Made by a program: the position numbers and the translations under genes. Source: Armillaria gallica (Eukaryota; Basidiomycota; Agaricomycetes; Agaricales; Physalacriaceae). From it: a stretch of 64,000 bases of DNA. The notes beneath the pieces were generated by a model, which did no database searches, had not been told where the DNA came from, and saw only the letters and a program-made list of their open reading frames with translations. The first letter of the stretch is position 1. Each line of letters opens with the position of its first letter. Location: the NCBI GenBank assembly GCA_037576215.1, contig JBANDB010000013.1:2232001-2296000 (forward strand), written 5' to 3'. Shown in pieces: positions 11,317 through 23,380 of the stretch.

Positions 11317-11488
11317 CTGTGAGATTTGTCAAGTTAACATGAAGAGAGCAGCATCTTCAAAGGTGGGTGAGCCATACGGTCGCAGCACACGCACATTGAT
11401 TCAGACACAGGTTCTTACCTGTTAGGTCCATGCATAGATCTTGTGATACAGACAAGGAAATACTGCCATTGTGAAACAATGGGTAAAG
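11317..11488. repeat. Direct repeat, copy 2
   Basis: Second copy of the 8878-9110 segment. It lacks the 60-base insert and differs from copy 1 mainly by CpG-to-CpA/TpG changes (GCGTGCGC against GCACACGC; GTCGTG against ATTGTG; AACGGG against AATGGG). Confidence 0.75.
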
Positions 11489-11654
11489 CAAAGGAGAGGA
11501 TCATAGATGCTGTGTCCGGACATGTATGCAACAGTGTTGTCGGTGTCTGGGACATCCTTGAAGGATCGTTTGGACATCTGTGGACAGGTGCCGACATCAA
11601 ATATACCCATATCTGGACGTCTAGACATCTGAATCCGCAGGACTATTTTTTATT

Positions 11655-12270
11655 CTAAAAAATGGCCAGAGAATCTTCCTAAAATGGATAGTAATTTTGA
11701 ACCTAAAATACTTGATTGTATGGTCATTATTATTCAGCATCTTCTGAGCCATATAATTATGAATTGTGCCCATATCTCCTTGATATCTTACCAATTGGTA
11801 TATATGCAATATTATATTGATTATTCCCATTTCATATTTCTCAATCAAAGACAAGAAAATTGTCATTCTATAGGCCCTATAAGCTTGTAAAAAAGTGCAA
11901 AACAGAAGTAACAAAAAGTGTCAATTTTTTGAACATTTCCCTCTTTAGATTATTTCAGCAAAATTCTTTCAAAAACACATGTTCTTTTACCCAAAGAACT
12001 GCCATTTGTGTAGCAATCTTTGGATCATTCTTTGACCAGAAGAAATGTTGTAATAAGGGAGTTTCTTTCTCTTTTTATGACCTTACATTATATTCTTAGA
12101 ATGTCAAATGTTTGGTTTATTTATTCTTTGAAAAGACATAGAAACATAGATTTAGAAAATCACCCTTTTCTAAAAGATCTTTTTGAGCTGGAGAGACAAG
12201 GACAAATACTCTATTTTATTGCAATTTGTTTATTATTTCAAGTCGTGCCTTTGGTTGATTTCTCCCCAGT
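11655..12270. other. AT-rich island
   Basis: A+T content rises to roughly two thirds or more by eye and falls back sharply near 12270. The island holds only open frames with no recognised content (for example 11621-11914 minus, rich in Ile, Tyr and His). It could be an inserted element, an old organelle-like fragment or AT-biased spacer; nothing in it decides. Confidence 0.5.
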
Positions 12271-12274
12271 GAAT

Positions 12275-12644
12275 ACAGCCTCGTAACATGGTGCACACGT
12301 GGAGATCTTGTTTAATTGATCCCGTCATTTGTTCGCGACGACATACATTCAAGGCATAGTCAATATCGACTCAACAGTGAGTTGCACACATGTGAACCCG
12401 TTAAATTCCTCCCAGGAAAAAAGACAATGGATCGCCGCATGGCACGGGCACGTGCGCGTTGTCTGATGAACTCACTCCCGCGTCTACAAGCTACCTTCTA
12501 TTATTCAGTAGCACCCCCTTGTCCACCTCCCTAGCTAATGCAGGCCCTCACTCCTGCGAATCTATGGTGCTATCCCCACTATGTTAGCACACGCCTCGTA
12601 ACAAAATTACCGCCTGCTTACCGAAATGCTCACACAAGTCCACC
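12275..12644. other. Spacer before repeat copy A
   Basis: No gene was seen. The right part (about 12600 onward) grades into repeat copy A, read on the minus strand. Confidence 0.4.
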
Positions 12645-14690
12645 CATCCATCTCGTCCCTCGTCACTCGCTATCCAGCTCGCTTGATTCAAGAGAACTGC
12701 AAGGTCGTCGTTAATTCGTTGAGGTTGTCAGAGTCGAGGAAACATCGGCCACGCTTTAAACACTACAGATCAAAGGAAGGCGGCCGACTGCAAAATGAGT
12801 CGGTCAGCATACAAGCAAGCAGGTAGGTAAAAAAGCGAGCGCACCTTATCCTAGCATCATCGCCCTGCTGTCTACGCCTTCGAGCCGAATCTTGAGTCTT
12901 CACTCCTAGTCCCAGGCGCCAACTTGAAGGAAAACGGAAGCCTACAAAACACAGGAATACCAGTTACTCGATGAAAGAGGATGAGACGGCGAAGAACGTA
13001 CCATTTCAACGCTTTCAGCTCTATATCCCATTCATTATCGTTGTTCGCTGGTCCAGAAATGGGGATGGCTAATGATCGATATCGGTAGACAACCAATCAG
13101 ATGAGCTCGAGGCGATGCCCACCTTGGTACTCGTATGAGTTCCTGATCTTGACGAGATGAAAGGAAACACTACATGAAAGTCAGTAAACAGGAAGGGACC
13201 ATGCAGAGTACGCAGTCATACCTTAATCAGCTTGAGCATCTAACTAAATGGTCATGGTATGGGTTCACACTCGCACCGTGACAAGCGTCGCAGAATCCAC
13301 GAATTCATCAACGACCGCGCGACTGGGACCCGCCGATGACACCATTGCTGGACGACTCAGGTCAGAGTGAGAAGAGAATGGACCGTTGCGAAAAAGAGGA
13401 AAGACCTTTGTCTTATAACATCGTCCGTCCGGATCGAGTGCCGTGAATGACGTTAACTCCGCGGATGCTGCCGTACTTTGCCGTATCTTCTCGTCATTAC
13501 ACTGATTCTATACCCATAAAACGCCGAAGAATATCTTCACTGCAAGTACTGCGCTGCCAAGCTACAAGACTGCTCGACGTCCCATCCGACATTCGCAAAC
13601 CACCGTCCTCGGTGGATATGCCAACCCGAAAAGAAGCGTCCGGCCATCCCTCCCTTGCCAATCCGCGCTTCCCCTCCTCTCACCATCCGCACGCACGGGC
13701 GACCCTCCACGCATGCCTGCATGCATTCCTTGCGCGTAGTCGGCAGGTACTGCATGAATCGAGTTAGCTCCTCGGTGACTCATACATCGAAAATCGGCCA
13801 TACCTTCGCGATCCACTAGCCGTCGACGCCCTCCGTATTCAAGTCCTAACATAGGCATTAGTCCTCGATGGCACGAACGAGAGCCAGGATACGTACCAGT
13901 GTTGAACAGGATGGTCTCAGCGGTAGAGATAGGAGAGAACTATATGTTGCCAGTAAAGATTGACCGGTTCAACGTTAACGTTCAAACGTTCACCCCTGGA
14001 ATTAGATAGGTAAGGAATCAAATTTCAAAGTCAATGACCAACACGCGGTTGCACGCACCTCCAAAACTACCTTCGTTGGTTTTCCTTATTCCACGAGCTT
14101 GCTCGACGCGAGTGTCCTTCCTAGCAAATTCTAATTAGTCGATAATCGTAGATGAAAATGCATCCGACATACAATTAGACCCATGTCCACCCTTCATTGC
14201 GGTTGAAGATGCATCAATGAACCCTGATCAGAGTCGCCACGGGCGCTGCGTCGAGCTCTATACCTGTCCATTATCTAGAGTCAGCAGTGAAATGAAAACG
14301 CTCTAACGAGGGAACTCACCGAGCCCAAGTTGGAGCTGCCCAGCCATGGAGTCCGAAAAAAGCAAAGTTACTGTCCAAACTGTCGCTCTATCTTGCTGCA
14401 GGGCCTGGAAGAAATTCCCTATTCACGAAAATGAACGGCAAGAAAACAATGCTAGAAAACGTCCTTGCCTCTCGCGATGTTGGTGATCCGTGTTCATCTT
14501 GCTAGCGTGACCAATGTCACCGTGACGAAATTATCGACGAGCACGGACCCTGGAGTCGACGGCCCGCACATCGTCCTGATACCATAACACGAGGTGAAGC
14601 GAGTCTGCTGTAGGACTGGCTGTACAGATAAGAGACTGTGAGAGAGACGAGAGACGGGGATGGGATGGGATGCCCTCCTTTTATAGGCCG
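12645..14690 (-). repeat. Dispersed intron-bearing repeat, copy A (fullest copy)
   Basis: Read on the minus strand, this copy runs from a TATA box (14677-14685) through a series of short coding-like exons separated by intron-like segments of 45-60 bp (GTGAGT...TAG, GTGCGT...CAG, GTACGT...TAG, GTATGG...CAG). The same landmarks in the same order occur in copies D and E, and in part in B, C, F, G and H. Coding-like pieces conserved between copies include NEWDIELKALKW followed, after an intron, by LPFSFKLAPGTRSEDSRFGSK, and VDNFVTVTLVTLAR near the start. It seems to be a degenerate multi-exon gene that has multiplied by DNA duplication. No domain was recognised. Confidence 0.75.
14677..14685 (-). 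promoter_or_regulatory. TATA box of repeat copy A
   Basis: TATAAAAGG on the minus strand, followed by a pyrimidine-rich stretch, upstream of the first exon-like block of copy A. Confidence 0.5.
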
Positions 14691-14779
14691 ATATTTGGCC
14701 GATATTCCCGACGAAATCGTTCGTCATTCCAAAATTATGGCAGACAAATGGCCAACTTCTTGAAAGAATGAAACTCACC

Positions 14780-17700
14780 CCTGCCGTCTTGAAGAAATTT
14801 TCACAATTTATCGCCTCTGCACTACAAACAACGTCGACTTGACTCTTGATTCCATGTCTTGATTTTTTTCCAGACTCGTTGCTGGTACGGCAATAACGGA
14901 TCGGAGGTGTTTTCAGCGTTCTGGAGTCTTGACTGTTTCCATACCAGAGGTTTGTCAGTTGACATCCGAGCCTGTGCAGAATATTTAATGAAACTTGGAA
15001 GCTTCAAATGCCGTCTAGATCATGTTGCTGGCAGTAAAATGCTGTTTCCCCGGGTCAGTGCCAAAATGGTTGCATGTGCAGTCTTCAGACAAGTGAGAAT
15101 ATAACACCCTGGTATCGTATTAACCAAATTCACAGATATAGTCAATCATTTTGCAAACAACAAACGGTGAACACGCTTTGCACGTCGAAAGCTCAGCATG
15201 TTCAGGGTCGCCGTTAGCATGCTGGAAAAGGAAACCGAGTGCCTCGACGTCGAAAATAAGTGCGGGACCTCTAAATCTTGGAGCGAATGGTGATTTGAGT
15301 AAACTTAATCAAATACAAACCAAATCTAACGACTGTGCCGTCGACCTCGTAGAAACCAGCAACAAACCAGCAAAGTTCTAGAAATCCACTGATTGATTCC
15401 TCCGACAGTATTGGATTGAGGAACGGCTGCTGGGCGCAGTAAATCCATGACAGGTACGCATATTCAGTCGAATGTCGCTTCCGTGGTCTGGTCATGTCCC
15501 TGGGCGAAAATACATGTCAGAATTTGAGCAAGTAGTAATTGAGAGATGACTGGCTGACATCGACCCGCGCGCGCAGGAGAATCCTCAAATTTCAGGATAA
15601 TCGACCGCAATGCTATTTCACATTGATGATCCCAATCCCGTCGCGTCGGCTGGTATCTATGCTCTGTGCCGAGTCGTAGTATCGAGGCCAATTATGGTAT
15701 ATCCATTGAGAACATTGGAAGCGGGTATTTACCTCGACATAGTATACTCTCAATAAACCTGAGATGTCAATTCATCAATCATGAAGGGTCGCAAAGCAGA
15801 ATAGACCACTCACCGTTCGAATCAAAATGAAAGGAGAGAGCCCAATCCCCATCGAGAAGCGTAAATCAAGGTCCTAGCTTGATGTGGGACTTTGAGAGTG
15901 CCTCGAGAAACGGGAGGTCGAAACGGGCGGGGGCATGACATGAAATGAAAGCAACAGAGTTTCCCTGTCAAATTAAGCGAACGTGAGCTTTTGAGAAGCA
16001 GAAGAAAGCAGCGATGGAATGTGGAAAGAAATGTTCCAGTTCTGGCTGCGAAGATACGGCGACCTTGGGGGGATTTAGTGAACAACTATCACAATGAAAT
16101 ACGAATAACATACTACGCACAATCACTGTCGATTCGAAACATGGAATGTTTGGAAAGGTAGTAGATTCGAGGATGGAACACGAGGACATGGTTGCATGGC
16201 GGTGGCAGGAAATTGACAATGAAAGACGCGTCTGTCGTCGTGGCCGGGACAAGCACGTGCTTCATGTACTTATTTGCTTCTTTCGTCCCGACTCCCATCT
16301 CCCATCCTGCGTTCTTCGACTTGACTCCCGTTTCTCATTCATACTTTGGTCTGGAGAAACTTCACGAAAGTTCGCAAAATCGGCAGGACGGGACTTTGAG
16401 TGGTCAATGTCCACTGGGAGCCGAACCGTCACGTCGCGCGCACTTCATATTTGTGTTTTCACCTTCTAACGTGTACCTGACATTCAAGGTCCCCGCCCTC
16501 GAGACTCGCTGGCCCAGACTGTAGAGCTTCCACTCTTTCAGCTCTAATTGATTCCATCATTTTGAATGCGACAGAGGTATTCTGCTCGGCTGTTCTGTGG
16601 CATCAAGAAGGTATCATAGTGTTGGAGAGAAGGTTTGCCTTTAACATTCTGGTTTCTTCTAGATGACCTTGTAGACGGAAACTGATGTCTACATGTGATA
16701 ATTCAATGGAGGCCAATGGGGTTTGGCACACGCGGTGCACGGATGTACCAAATTCTATGTCAAGATTCGGTACAGATCTGAAAGTGAGTTTCCGTTCTTC
16801 CATGGATAGTTCAAACGAGTTGAGACTTTTCCTTCGCTTGATTATTGTAGGAAGCGCTGTATATTAACCATTCATGTTGTACAAGTGATTTACGCGCAAC
16901 CTAATCAAATCTATGACTTTAAAACACATTCTATCTCGATTTCTAATCCCAATACTCAAAAGCCCACGTCACATTCCCCGTACACTCCTGTATCTCCGGG
17001 CCCAGGTCTGCTCCCAAAACTTTGGAACACTTCATTAAACCACGAGAAGCTCACATTGAAGAGATCGACGTACCTTTTCCCAAACGGCACCTTAAGCACT
17101 TGCTGCTGCAACACCAACAGTATTTTATTTGGGAGAACATCGGCTATCAACCTATCAAGTCCACCTACAGATTAACGTTTTAAGGGCCTGTGGACCTTTC
17201 GATGGTAATGGCTGGTAAGAATATTATTTGCCGCCATCTTTGTCGCTTACAATATCTAATTTACGAGATCAAGTCGGCGCGCATTGCTAACTGAAATTAA
17301 TACTCACCCACTACACTGTCTGAAACGGCCACCTCGGAAGAACCCTGCATAAATCAACGAACGGTAAGTTTCTCTCCGTCTCGCAGAATGAAAGCTAAAT
17401 CTGACAGCAATCTTAGAGTGGACTACCACCGGGGATGGTGACCGGTCCCTGTTTATAACGGTTCACTTTCCTACAACTAGGGCACCCGTTAATTGCAGCG
17501 GAACACAATAGCCAAAAATACATACTCACCGCTTGCACTGTCTAAAATGGCTGCCCGTTCGTTTTTCTGAATGAACTATTCGTTTACACGGATCCGTGAA
17601 CGGATGCGAACTCACATTTAGATCTCTACCGAGTTACATACCGAAATGATGATCAACCGGGTATGGTCTCCCCAAAATCAGCATAATTCTTTGATACCTG

Positions 17701-17810
17701 AATACTATTGTACATTGAATAGTACGCTACCCCGCAGTGTTTCTTTTCATCTATAGTATTAAAACACGACGTATCACTACAGCATATGTGTGAAGAGATT
17801 CAGGTACATC
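14780..17810. other. Gene-poor stretch with weak coding-like pieces
   Basis: Minus-strand pieces at 15691-15464, 15495-15271 and 17150-16956 look mildly protein-like (for example DRLIADVLPNKILLVLQQQ just upstream of and within the last). They cannot be joined into a recognised product. Near 17290-17580 a short motif, TACTCACC..CACTGTCT, occurs twice about 210 bases apart. No repeat-family copy lies here. Confidence 0.35.
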
Positions 17811-17813
17811 ATT

Positions 17814-19049
17814 CTAAGCAGAGATACTATTCAGCGGAAGGCGATGAAGGTGATGCGCAGGCAGCTCACCAAACAAGGAAATAGAAACGATCCCTCCTGC
17901 AATTAATGTAGCCATCTTCATCTCCACCCCCGTCATGTACAGCCGTAGGTTTTCTGCTTGGCCGTAAGGCAATCTAAAGTTGATGGATACGTCACGAATG
18001 TGGCTCATGTCGGAACCAGATAGGACCCTCGCGAAATCAGACCAAACATTGTTTGTACCTGCCAATGGCCGTAGCTGGTACTTGGAAAGATACACATCGA
18101 GGACGATTTTCTCCATAGACGCGTCCGTCGCCCCTTTCAAATTCTCCACCCACCACTTCAGTGTCTCAGGATCAGAAGTATCTCTTTCCACTAGCAATAC
18201 ATCGATAGAGCGCAATCGTGAGATATTCAAAGTCGGGTGGGTGGACAACATTGAGCCTAGTAAAATGTCAGCCTCGTACTGACAGTAGGTCAAGTCCCAC
18301 TCACCTCCTATATGATGCGCAGCATTGAGATGCTCCAGCGATGAGAGGGGAAGATCTAAAATGCCTTTCAGAAGCTCGACTGTAGGCAGATGCTGTATAA
18401 TAATCGAGAGACTCCGCAAATTGTTGACTGAGAAAGGATATGTCTGAGTGTCGACGATGGATTGGAGAATGGGATCACAGTATCCTTCTAGCCGTAGCTT
18501 CGCCAGTGACGGTCCTGATGCTGGAGGGGCCTTAGTAGTGAACTGGCTCGATTCCCCAATGACCCCTTCAAATGATAGATCTAATTCCGTCGATCCCTTG
18601 AATACAGTGTAGAGGGAATCGACGTCAGTAACAAGATTAGTGTCAAGGACGACGGAGCGAAATGAGTGCCGTGATAGCGCCGCCTTCGACGATTCACTGA
18701 TATTATCCCAGTGATACTTCACCATTTTTAACCCTTCGAGCTGACCAATGGGAAGGAGACTCATCACGACTGAGAAAGAGGGGTCCTCGAGAACGGGGTG
18801 ATTGTGACCACCGTAGCGGGTGCAGATTCCGAGGTTCTTTACGTACGCAGTAAGGTGAGGGGATGCGACGCATAGGCTGTGGAATTTCTGGCATTCAAGG
18901 ACGGTGCTGAGTCCTATGGTTTCGAATAGGTGGACGCGTGTACGGGGCAAAAAGGTATGAGAGACAAGGGAGCAAGACTGGAGGGTTGGGATATCATCGC
19001 TGGCCTCGTCGATGATCCTATCTACAAGCTCTTGTGGAAGGGAGGACAT
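17814..19049 (-). CDS. F-box protein with LRR-like C-terminal region
   Basis: The protein starts MSSLPQELVDRIIDEASDD; residues about 3-50 fit an F-box (LPxEL, then CSLVSHTFLPRTRVHLFE). F-box proteins bind Skp1 and bring substrates to SCF ubiquitin ligases. The rest has regularly spaced leucine-rich stretches (LRSLSIIIQHLP, LSSLEHLNA) that could form irregular LRRs for target binding. An in-frame 48-bp segment with GTGAGT...CTAG borders (18257-18304) is probably an intron, since a paralogous intron sits at the same place in the 25-26 kb pseudogene. The spliced product would be about 395 residues, against 411 unspliced. The frame is otherwise clean, so the gene is probably functional. It lies upstream-adjacent to the permease on the same strand. 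The target is unknown. Confidence 0.85.
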   Translation of the reverse strand: MSSLPQELVDRIIDEASDDIPTLQSCSLVSHTFLPRTRVHLFETIGLSTVLECQKFHSLCVASPHLTAYVKNLGICTRYGGHNHPVLEDPSFSVVMSLLPIGQLEGLKMVKYHWDNISESSKAALSRHSFRSVVLDTNLVTDVDSLYTVFKGSTELDLSFEGVIGESSQFTTKAPPASGPSLAKLRLEGYCDPILQSIVDTQTYPFSVNNLRSLSIIIQHLPTVELLKGILDLPLSSLEHLNAAHHIGGEWDLTYCQYEADILLGSMLSTHPTLNISRLRSIDVLLVERDTSDPETLKWWVENLKGATDASMEKIVLDVYLSKYQLRPLAGTNNVWSDFARVLSGSDMSHIRDVSINFRLPYGQAENLRLYMTGVEMKMATLIAGGIVSISLFGELPAHHLHRLPLNSISA

Positions 19050-19380
19050 TTCAGACTCCTAAATACGTGTTTAGGACAGCACGCAATGGAAGCCTGGATA
19101 AATGGTAGCAGAGGAATGCTGACGCCAAAGAGGAGATTCAGACCAGGCGTGAGGTGCTGGTGAGGTAGGCCTTCGAATCGGCTGTAAGGGCTGTAACGTT
19201 TGCTTTGGAAGAGGATGGAAAGAAAGCCGATGAGCGCCTACCCTGGGTCTGTGCATTGTCGATCAGTCACGGGCACTATAATTCAGAAAACGTGGCAGCG
19301 GCTCTCCGTAACACCGTTCATTCAGTTACAAGAGACGGTGAACATTTGCGATATGATAGCTCGCGTACAATCTTCGGAGC
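19050..19380. other. Spacer between F-box gene and permease
   Basis: No gene was seen. It holds the F-box promoter region and the 3' flank of the permease. Confidence 0.5.
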
Positions 19381-21623
19381 TCACCCAATCACCCACTTCT
19401 TAAACGCGTCCATCCTGCTTTTTGCGCTAACAAACGAAGCTTCATAATCATCTATTATTTTCCTCTCCTCTTCGAAGAAGGTAACTTCCTCAGGTGGAAT
19501 GAGCTGGACATAGATTGTTAACAAGGTTTCACAGATTATACACCAAAATAGACACACCCGCGTACGATGTAGTACTTTCCAGACGATGAATAAAATAGGA
19601 AGAACACCGATGATAGTATAAGAAAAGAAGAATGTCGTGGTGTCCCAATTTCCCGGCATGAAAACTGAGTATCCCAGTATGAACGGCATTATAAGAGTGA
19701 ACGCGAAGGCATAGTAGCTGAGAACATGATCAGCCTTGATGAAGGAATAGCCATGCAGGACATATCCGCAGAATGGTTGAAGAGGACCACGAAATGGTAG
19801 GTTGCTCCGGGGTATTCCCTGAGCCTTCAAGGCCTGAAGAAAGAGTCAGCGTCAGTTTGAACCCATAAGTGCGAGAAAAAAGGTACGTAGTAGAACCTCA
19901 AATACGTGAACGTTACGATAGCATAATTGATGACTTGTGTCGCCGCGGTGAGACTGACGAACCTATCGCCCAAATTCAGACTAGATCCAGCCAAGAACAA
20001 ACCCCGGCAACTAACCATTCAAGTACCTTAGCTGTATCATTTGATACCTGCAAGAATGCTAACAGAGCAACGAGTATAGCTATTCCAACGCAGTATATCG
20101 GAACACCGTTCCGCGTGCATCTTGTCAAGAACCTAGGCAATCTTCTCTGTAGCGCCATTCCATACAAGGTGCGACTTGCACAGAAGACATAGCTATTCCC
20201 GGCAGAGAATATTGACAACATAATCAAAGCATTGACGATGTGAGGTAGTACCGGGATGTTCATATTCTGCATCGCGATAACATACGACGAGGATCCGGCG
20301 CCGGGTTTGGGGTCAGATAGAGCGAGTTGGAGATTCGGGTCTGAGTATGGAAGAAGGACGCCGACAGAGAGGGCTCCGAGGATGAAAAATGTCGTGACAC
20401 GCGTGTAGACACCCTTGAATGTTCGAGGTAGCGTCGTCCTCGGGTTCTCAGCCTCTCCTGCTGTCATGGATACAAATTCGGGACCTAAGAGGGTTATATT
20501 GTTGTATTGTAAGGATGTGATCTGAGCACTTACCGCACATCGTAAATACTGCTTGTAATAGGCAACTCAAAAAGCCCAGAAAGCGTCCGGCAGAGCCAGT
20601 CTTCTGATATTCAACGAAAGGTGTTCCCTGCTCCCATCATCAGCTTGCGAACGCCTAAACAAATCTAGGAGCTGACCGGAACTTTTGAAGCTTGAAATAC
20701 GACTGTCAGCTGAACACCTTTTAGCCAAAGTCCAGACAAACTCACAATCCCAATTTCGAAAGCCAAACCGATCATAGAGCGGGTTGCCGCCAAGCATAGT
20801 TATGAAGGTGAACAGAAGGAGCCCGAGCGCCAATATGATCTTCCCAATCGCCAGCCAAAATTCGGATTCTACAAGAAACATGAATATGAAGCTCAGCCAC
20901 CTATGATCCTCTGTGCTTACCGCCATAGAATCGCACAGCAAAGACATTCAGTGCTCTATATCAACGGATCAGAACACAATCGATTTGCTTGGCAAATGAA
21001 CGCACACGTAACACGCGACCACTACAATTACAACAGCGGTCGGGATCTTTTCGGTCCAAAAATGGATCATCAGCTCAAAAGCTGTGATTTCGAAAGGTAC
21101 GAGAATCGCAGGGTAGAGAAAGAAGTTTATCCCGGCGCAGAATCCCAGGGCAGGATCGACAAAACGGTCAGCGAAGCGTATGAAAGGGGATGAGATGGGA
21201 ATCCAGGAAACCATTTCAGCTACGACGTGTTCAGTTGTGAAAGGATTGAGACGCCAAGTGGCACGTACCCAGACAGTTGTTAATTGAAAGCATTACTGTA
21301 GACCAAAACACGAATGCTAGTAGCAAGCTTCCGGGCCCTCCATGCGGAAGCACGTAGCCAATCTGCAGAAAGAGAGCGGTGCCGATGGTCCCTGATTTAG
21401 CAGACGTCGACAGAGTGCCCGTATTTGATGTAAATGCGACTCGCCTCCAATTCCAATCCAATGTAAGTGCCTACTCTGAGGGAACATTATCAAACCGTTA
21501 CAACAAGCTCGAGAGACACACCTTGAGCCGCCTGACAGTCTGGTCCGAGTGTGTGTAGCCCTCGAGATTAGATGCCGCATTGTTAATTCGAACGGATACC
21601 GTGGAGTCTTTTTCAGAGTCCAT
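19381..21623 (-). CDS. Amino acid permease (APC superfamily, YAT-type)
   Basis: A multi-exon minus-strand gene for a plasma-membrane amino acid:proton symporter. The start is ATG 21621-21623 (MDSEKDST). Family landmarks appear in order: HTDQTVRRLK-like N-terminus, GTIGTALFLQIGYVLPHGGPG (TM1), INNCL|AEMVSWIPISSPF, VDPALGFCAGINFFLYP, LNVFAVRFYGESEFWLAIGK, GGNPLYDRFGFRNWD, GRFLGFLSCLLQAVFTMCG|PEFVSMTAGEAENPR, FSAGNSYVFCASRTLYG, LTKC-like TRCTRNGVPIYC, QGIPRSNLPFRGPLQP, and the tail PPEEVTFFEEERKIIDDYE. Most introns are about 50 bp; the one at 21392-21444 has GC-AG borders. The exon junction near 20700-20770 is uncertain. No lesion that breaks the gene was found. Substrate range cannot be told. 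Confidence 0.9.
21392..21444 (-). other. GC-AG intron in the permease gene
   Basis: Between exons ending ...GGAATTGGAG and starting GGACCATCGGC, the intron begins GCGAGT and ends TCAG. Splicing here restores the GGTIGT motif of TM1; no GT donor does so. Confidence 0.75.
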
Positions 21624-21639
21624 GGGGGGATTTCAACGT

Positions 21640-22104
21640 AAACCTGGGGATTGTCACTCGAGAATGAAGATAAGGAAGGTAACTCCATACCAGTAGCATC
21701 CGAAGATAAAATAGAGAAACGCATTTCAATATCAAGCACGTGTTGTTGAAGAAAAGAATCTTCGAAACTCGGGATTGGAGCCTACCTCGTTGAAAGGCCC
21801 ACCCGATGACCTACTTCGATATTTATGAAACGCGCCACACAACGCTGCTAGATCTCATACAAGCCCAAAGAGTAGGAAGTGCGCATACTCATCTTATGGA
21901 TGGTGAAAGGCCATGAAGAATTGATTTCAGAAAGTTAGCCGTGTCGCCAATGACCACCTGATGACATGTATTGATGGAACTGTGTGGAACTGTTCATATG
22001 CGGTGTCATTGCAAGAATACGGTTGGTGACCAACAAGCCCAACCCCAGAACGGAAAACCAAGGCCTGACGTGTTTGTATGAAAGGCACGTCTCACGTCGT
22101 CGAA
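21640..22104. other. Permease upstream region
   Basis: No gene was seen. It should contain the permease promoter (minus strand). Confidence 0.4.
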
Positions 22105-22290
22105 GTGGACCGGTGCGAAAAAGAAAAAGCACGTTTGTATTTCCAACATCGTCCATCCGGACCGAGTACCGTGAGTGACGTCGACTCCCCGGATGCTGCC
22201 GTATTTTGCCTATCTACTCTATCTACCAACAATCTTCTCGTCATTACACTGATGTACCAGAGTCAATTGAAGGCTAAAGACGTACTCTCT
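22105..22290 (-). repeat. Dispersed repeat, fragment G
   Basis: The plus strand here matches copy A at about 13377-13500 (ATCGTCC.TCCGGA.CGAGT, then GGATGCTGCCGTA.TTTGCC, then TCTCGTCATTACACTGAT). Since copy A lies on the minus strand, this fragment has the same orientation. It is only about 180 bp long. Confidence 0.75.
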
Positions 22291-22299
22291 CAGACTTCA

Positions 22300-23380
22300 A
22301 GCTTCGAGCATCATGTACCCAGGTTTTTATAGTCTTCTCGGGTAGCAATCTCAATGTCGTTCAAACCCACTTCAGGGATCGACGATCGTTAAAACGTCGG
22401 ATTCTCTTCTGAGCTGCTTAATACCCATTGAAGCTGGCGAAAGCCGATGTCTTCAGTTTTCTCATGTGTTTTTCTTATCGTCTTCGAGTCACTAATCAAA
22501 GTCTGGGTCTGATAAAGGCGGAGGTTTTACTGACTAGCTCCGGATATTCCTTCCTTTTTCTGAGTCTTGATTCGTGCGGCTAAAAATGCTCTAGACTTTC
22601 CCGGAGCAATGCAGTAGCGTTCGGAAGTTGGCCATAAGGCAAGTGGGACAAATATCCGATTGCAACGAAGTTCAAAATCTCCAGCTGGCCACAAAACACT
22701 TGATTTTTCGAGACAAGAGAACGATAATGCCCCTTATCGCAACAAAAATGCTTCCTATCTACCCAATGATGTATTGATGGCCGGAGCTGCGAATGAATAA
22801 CTTTGGGAACAGTCCCATATGTCCACAGACGTTGCGTCCTACTACGACATCTACGGGGCTGAAAATGCTCGTCATTGGGATATTTGAGTGTTACGAAGAA
22901 ATTGTACCTAGTCTAGGGACGCCTCAACAGTCAGAAAATGTAAACCTCTGGTTGGTACACACACTGTAAACAGCTGGTTGTCAGAATGCGAAACTATTTC
23001 ATGTGTCCACTATTGGCTTATCATGATGCCCTTGCCTCCGTATTATTGTAATGCGAACCACAGAAGGACTGCGGCTATTCGACACTGTAGTGTTTCCAGA
23101 CTGTCTGAATGCGCTCTGGTAGCACAAGGACATGCCCTACTAGGATGCGAGACATCTGCGGCGGTCACGAGGCTGCGACAAGAATTTCTCGTGAAAGTAT
23201 GAGGCAGTCAGCCTGACGCTTTCAAACTGTATAACATACACTAAGATGACTTTTAGGTCAGGAGAAGATGATATTGCCACTGAGAAAGTTCACATACCGT
23301 GTCCTTCAAGAGTTTTACTTGTTTGCATTGTATGGACCGTGAACACTATTTGTGTTCCTCCGTAATTGTTTTCACCTAGC
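22300..23380. other. Unassigned stretch
   Basis: Short open frames only (for example 22978-23202, +). Nothing was recognised. Confidence 0.4.
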
